A stretch of DNA of 24,658 nt, from positions 1 through 24,658 of the forward strand of contig JAZNGF010000047.1 of assembly GCA_045576295.1 (NCBI GenBank). Reading direction: 5' to 3'. The notes under the pieces are model-generated. The model searched no databases. It had not been told where the DNA came from and saw nothing but the letters and a program-made list of their open reading frames with translations. The DNA is from CAVALG01 sp045576295 (GTDB lineage Bacteria; Bacillota; Clostridia; Oscillospirales; Acutalibacteraceae). Shown here in pieces: positions 22,491-24,658 of the stretch (positions are counted from its first letter, which is position 1; every line of letters begins with the position of its first letter). Made by a program: the position numbers and the translations under genes.

Positions 22491-23447
22491 ATGAACAATA
22501 TTTGCACCGAATTATCATTAGAACAGGTTTGCTCATTTTTGCAAAATCACGATGATTATTTAATTTTAACCCACGCTTCACCCGATGGCGACACCATTGG
22601 AAGTGGGTATGCGCTTATGCACATTTTAAAAGGCATAACTAAAAACGCAAGGGTTATTTTATCAGAACCCCTGCCCCAAAAATATTCATATTTAAGCACC
22701 GATATGCCTGAATTTGAACCCAAAACAGTTATTGCGGTTGACGTTGCCGACTTGAAGCTTCTATCGGGCGAATGCGCAAAGCCGCAAAAAATTGATTTAT
22801 GTATCGACCACCACATTTCAAACAAGCGCTATGCCGATAATTTGTTTTTGCAAGATTTCGGCGCGTGTTGTGAATGCATTTACCTAATTGCCAAAAAACT
22901 TGACGCCACGGTTACAAAGCAGATTGCCGATGCGCTTTACACCGGCATCACAACCGACACAGGCTGCTTTAGGTATAGCAACGCAACAGCCGAAACACAT
23001 CGCGCCGCCGCAGAGCTTATGGAGCTTGGCGCCGATGCGGCAAATATTAACCGCTTAATGTTTGAAACCAATTCAAAAGCTAAAATTGAGCTTGAAAAAC
23101 GCGCACTTGGCACCATTGAATATCATTTTGGCGGCAAATGCGCCGTTATGACTATTGATAACGAAATGATTACAGAAACCGCCTGCGAAGACAGCGACCT
23201 CGACGGCATCAGCGCCCTCCCCCGCACCATTGAAGGGGTATTGATAGGCGTTACAATGCGCGAAAAGGAAAAGGGCGTTTTCAAAATTTCTATTAGAACA
23301 TTTGAACCGGTAAGTGCCTGCGAAATCGCGGCCGAGCTTGGCGGAGGCGGGCATGTCCGTGCCGCAGGCTGCAGATTCACAGGAACCGAAACAGATGCTA
23401 AAAACGCCGTTTTAAAGGCTGTAGAAAAGGTTGTAGGCGTGCAATGA
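22491..23447 (+). CDS. nrnA: DHH-family nanoRNase / pAp phosphatase
   Basis: Degrades 2-5 nt RNA oligonucleotides and dephosphorylates 3'-phosphoadenosine 5'-phosphate. The 318-residue product has the DHH domain with Asp32 and Asp34 (SPDGDTIGS), Asp84 (AVDVAD) and Asp106-His107-His108 (CIDHHIS) as metal ligands. The C-terminal DHHA1 domain carries GGGGHVRAAG. CGGAG precedes the ATG. Standard position between rbfA and truB; the stop overlaps the truB start (ATGA). Confidence 0.93.
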   Translation: MNNICTELSLEQVCSFLQNHDDYLILTHASPDGDTIGSGYALMHILKGITKNARVILSEPLPQKYSYLSTDMPEFEPKTVIAVDVADLKLLSGECAKPQKIDLCIDHHISNKRYADNLFLQDFGACCECIYLIAKKLDATVTKQIADALYTGITTDTGCFRYSNATAETHRAAAELMELGADAANINRLMFETNSKAKIELEKRALGTIEYHFGGKCAVMTIDNEMITETACEDSDLDGISALPRTIEGVLIGVTMREKEKGVFKISIRTFEPVSACEIAAELGGGGHVRAAGCRFTGTETDAKNAVLKAVEKVVGVQ

Positions 23448-24319
23448 CAGGTTTTATTTTACTAAACAAGCCCGAGGGCATAACCTCGTTCCAAGCGGCG
23501 GCAAGGCTACGCAGAATATATGGCGAAAAGCGCATTGGCCACACAGGCACGCTCGACCCTATGGCAACGGGCGTTCTACCGCTACTGCTTGGCAGGTCAA
23601 CAAGGCTGTGCAGCTTTGTAATAGATGCCGATAAACGGTATACCGCACGGCTAAAGCTTGGAACAATAACCGACACTTTAGATATTACGGGCGAAGTGCT
23701 TGCAGAGCGCGAAGTGAACGTTAGCGAAGCCGATTTTTTAAAGGCCGCAAACAGTTTCGTTGGCGAAATCGACCAGGTTCCGCCAATGTATTCTGCAATA
23801 AAAAGCGATGGCAGAAGGTTATACGAGCTTGCGCGCGAGGGCATTGAAATTGAACGCAAACCGCGCCGAGTAACCATTAAAAGCTTAGACGTTTTAAGGG
23901 TTTTGCCCAATAACGAATATGAAATTGATGTGCTATGCTCTAAAGGCACATACATTCGCTCGCTTTGCGACGATATAGGCCGCGCTTTGGGCTGCGGCGC
24001 GGTGTTAACCTCGCTTTGCAGAACCGAAACCGCAGGCTTTAAACTGGCCGAGTGCCTAACATTTGAAGAAATCGAGAAAAACCCTGCCGCCGCTTTAATG
24101 AGCGCCGATATGGCCGTTCCGCAGTTCCCGAAAGTGCTTATAACCGAAAAACAAAGGGAACGCTTTATGCACGGCGCGCCGCTGTCGTTAAGCCGCCTTA
24201 CCCTGCCCGAGACTGACGCAGAGCACTACAAAGTTTTTTGCGGTGATGAATTTTTAGGGCTCGGCCTAATCGGCAGCGAATCGGGCGAGCTTAAGGTTAA
24301 ATGCATTACCACTGATTGA
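23444..24319 (+). CDS. truB: tRNA pseudouridine(55) synthase
   Basis: Isomerises U55 in the T-loop of tRNAs. The 291-residue product carries the catalytic Asp38 in GHTGTLDPMATGVLP, preceded by the opening GFILLNKPEGITS. It has the YTARLKLGTITDTLD and PPMYSAIKSDGRRLYELAREG motifs, then SKGTYIRSL. A short C-terminal extension resembles the PUA-like end. It overlaps nrnA by 4 nt (ATGA), implying coupled translation; ribF begins 9 nt after its stop. Confidence 0.95.
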   Translation: MTGFILLNKPEGITSFQAAARLRRIYGEKRIGHTGTLDPMATGVLPLLLGRSTRLCSFVIDADKRYTARLKLGTITDTLDITGEVLAEREVNVSEADFLKAANSFVGEIDQVPPMYSAIKSDGRRLYELAREGIEIERKPRRVTIKSLDVLRVLPNNEYEIDVLCSKGTYIRSLCDDIGRALGCGAVLTSLCRTETAGFKLAECLTFEEIEKNPAAALMSADMAVPQFPKVLITEKQRERFMHGAPLSLSRLTLPETDAEHYKVFCGDEFLGLGLIGSESGELKVKCITTD

Positions 24320-24328
24320 GGTGAAAAA

Positions 24329-24658
24329 ATGCCGGAAACTACAAAAGAATACGCAGTAGCTCTCGGAACGTTCGACGGGCTGCACCTTGCCCACCTTGAA
24401 GTGCTAAACTCGGCGGTAAAAAGCGGGCTCACACCCGTTTGCATCTGCTTTAGCACACCGCCAAAAGCGAATGAGATTTTAACAACCGCAAAGCAAAAGG
24501 CCTGCCGCCTTGAAGATATGGGTTTTAAACATATAAAACTTTTAAATTTCCAAGATGTTAAAAACATCTCCCCCACCTCATTTTTAGATATGATTTTCGG
24601 GGAATTTAACATAAAGCTTGTTTCTTGCGGTTTTAACTACCGTTTTGGCCTTTGCGCC
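24329..24658 (+). CDS. ribF: Riboflavin kinase / FAD synthetase (N-terminal part, cut by window edge)
   Basis: The reading frame from ATG 24329 stays open to the window end, giving 110 residues. They match the FMN adenylyltransferase (FAD synthetase) domain of RibF: ALGTFDGLHLAHLEVL (residues 11-26, nucleotidyltransferase HxxH-type motif), PVCICFSTPP, and VSCGFNYRFG near the edge, corresponding to the usual GxDFRFG. In this family the C-terminal half, beyond the window, is riboflavin kinase. GAGGTG precedes the ATG. truB-ribF adjacency is the normal Firmicutes order. The Asp of GxDFRFG is Asn here. Confidence 0.9.
   Translation, partial: MPETTKEYAVALGTFDGLHLAHLEVLNSAVKSGLTPVCICFSTPPKANEILTTAKQKACRLEDMGFKHIKLLNFQDVKNISPTSFLDMIFGEFNIKLVSCGFNYRFGLCA

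Noticed and set aside
1..24658. CRISPR array, tRNA, rRNA, phage genes or toxin-antitoxin pair
   Set aside because: No regularly spaced repeats, no cloverleaf-type gene and no phage or toxin family motif were seen on reading both strands.

Overview
The window looks like a chromosomal segment of a low-to-moderate GC Firmicute of the class Clostridia, probably an Oscillospiraceae/Ruminococcaceae-type gut anaerobe. The basis is gene order (infC-rpmI-rplT; rimP-nusA-ylxR-ylxQ-infB-rbfA-nrnA-truB-ribF), strong AGGAGG-type ribosome binding sites, TTGACA/TATAAT promoters, leader-RNA regulation of translation genes, an iscS-iscU pair and queT. The taxonomic call is inference; no rRNA is present.

Layout, left to right. 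(1) 1-107: the 3' end of what looks like an IS30-type transposase. (2) 184-1590: promoter, long attenuator-type leader and the infC-rpmI-rplT operon, closed by a terminator; infC appears to start at AUC. (3) 1612-2731: lexA with its own promoter and an SOS-box-like site, then rnhA. (4) 2750-4477: iscS and iscU behind a promoter overlapped by a dyad and followed by a 5'-UTR hairpin. (5) 4494-5074: queT (queuosine-precursor ECF component) with a structured leader that may be a preQ1 riboswitch. (6) 5107-10451, minus strand: arginine operon argC-argJ-argB-argD-argF, with a near-consensus promoter and an ARG box. (7) 10530-15546: an AraC regulator divergent from a sugar cluster of two Gfo/Idh/MocA dehydrogenases, a TIM-barrel sugar isomerase/epimerase and a ThuA protein. 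(8) 15585-17132, minus strand: an AT-rich XRE regulator and a MecA-like protein. (9) 17210-24658: promoter, structured leader and the nusA-infB operon, running off the edge inside ribF.

How the genes fit together. The two ends are core translation/transcription machinery, each behind an RNA leader that looks regulatory. The arg operon encodes the cyclic acetyl-glutamate route to citrulline: ArgJ recycles the acetyl group, so no ArgA or ArgE is needed for net flux. argG/argH are not here. The least ordinary part is the cluster at 11545-15497. It has two different NAD(P)-type sugar oxidoreductases, a metal-dependent TIM barrel and ThuA, with no transporter, kinase or glycosidase. That combination resembles pathways in which a sugar is oxidised to a 3-keto intermediate and then cleaved or isomerised; the substrate cannot be read from sequence. 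No CRISPR array, tRNA, rRNA or complete mobile element was seen.
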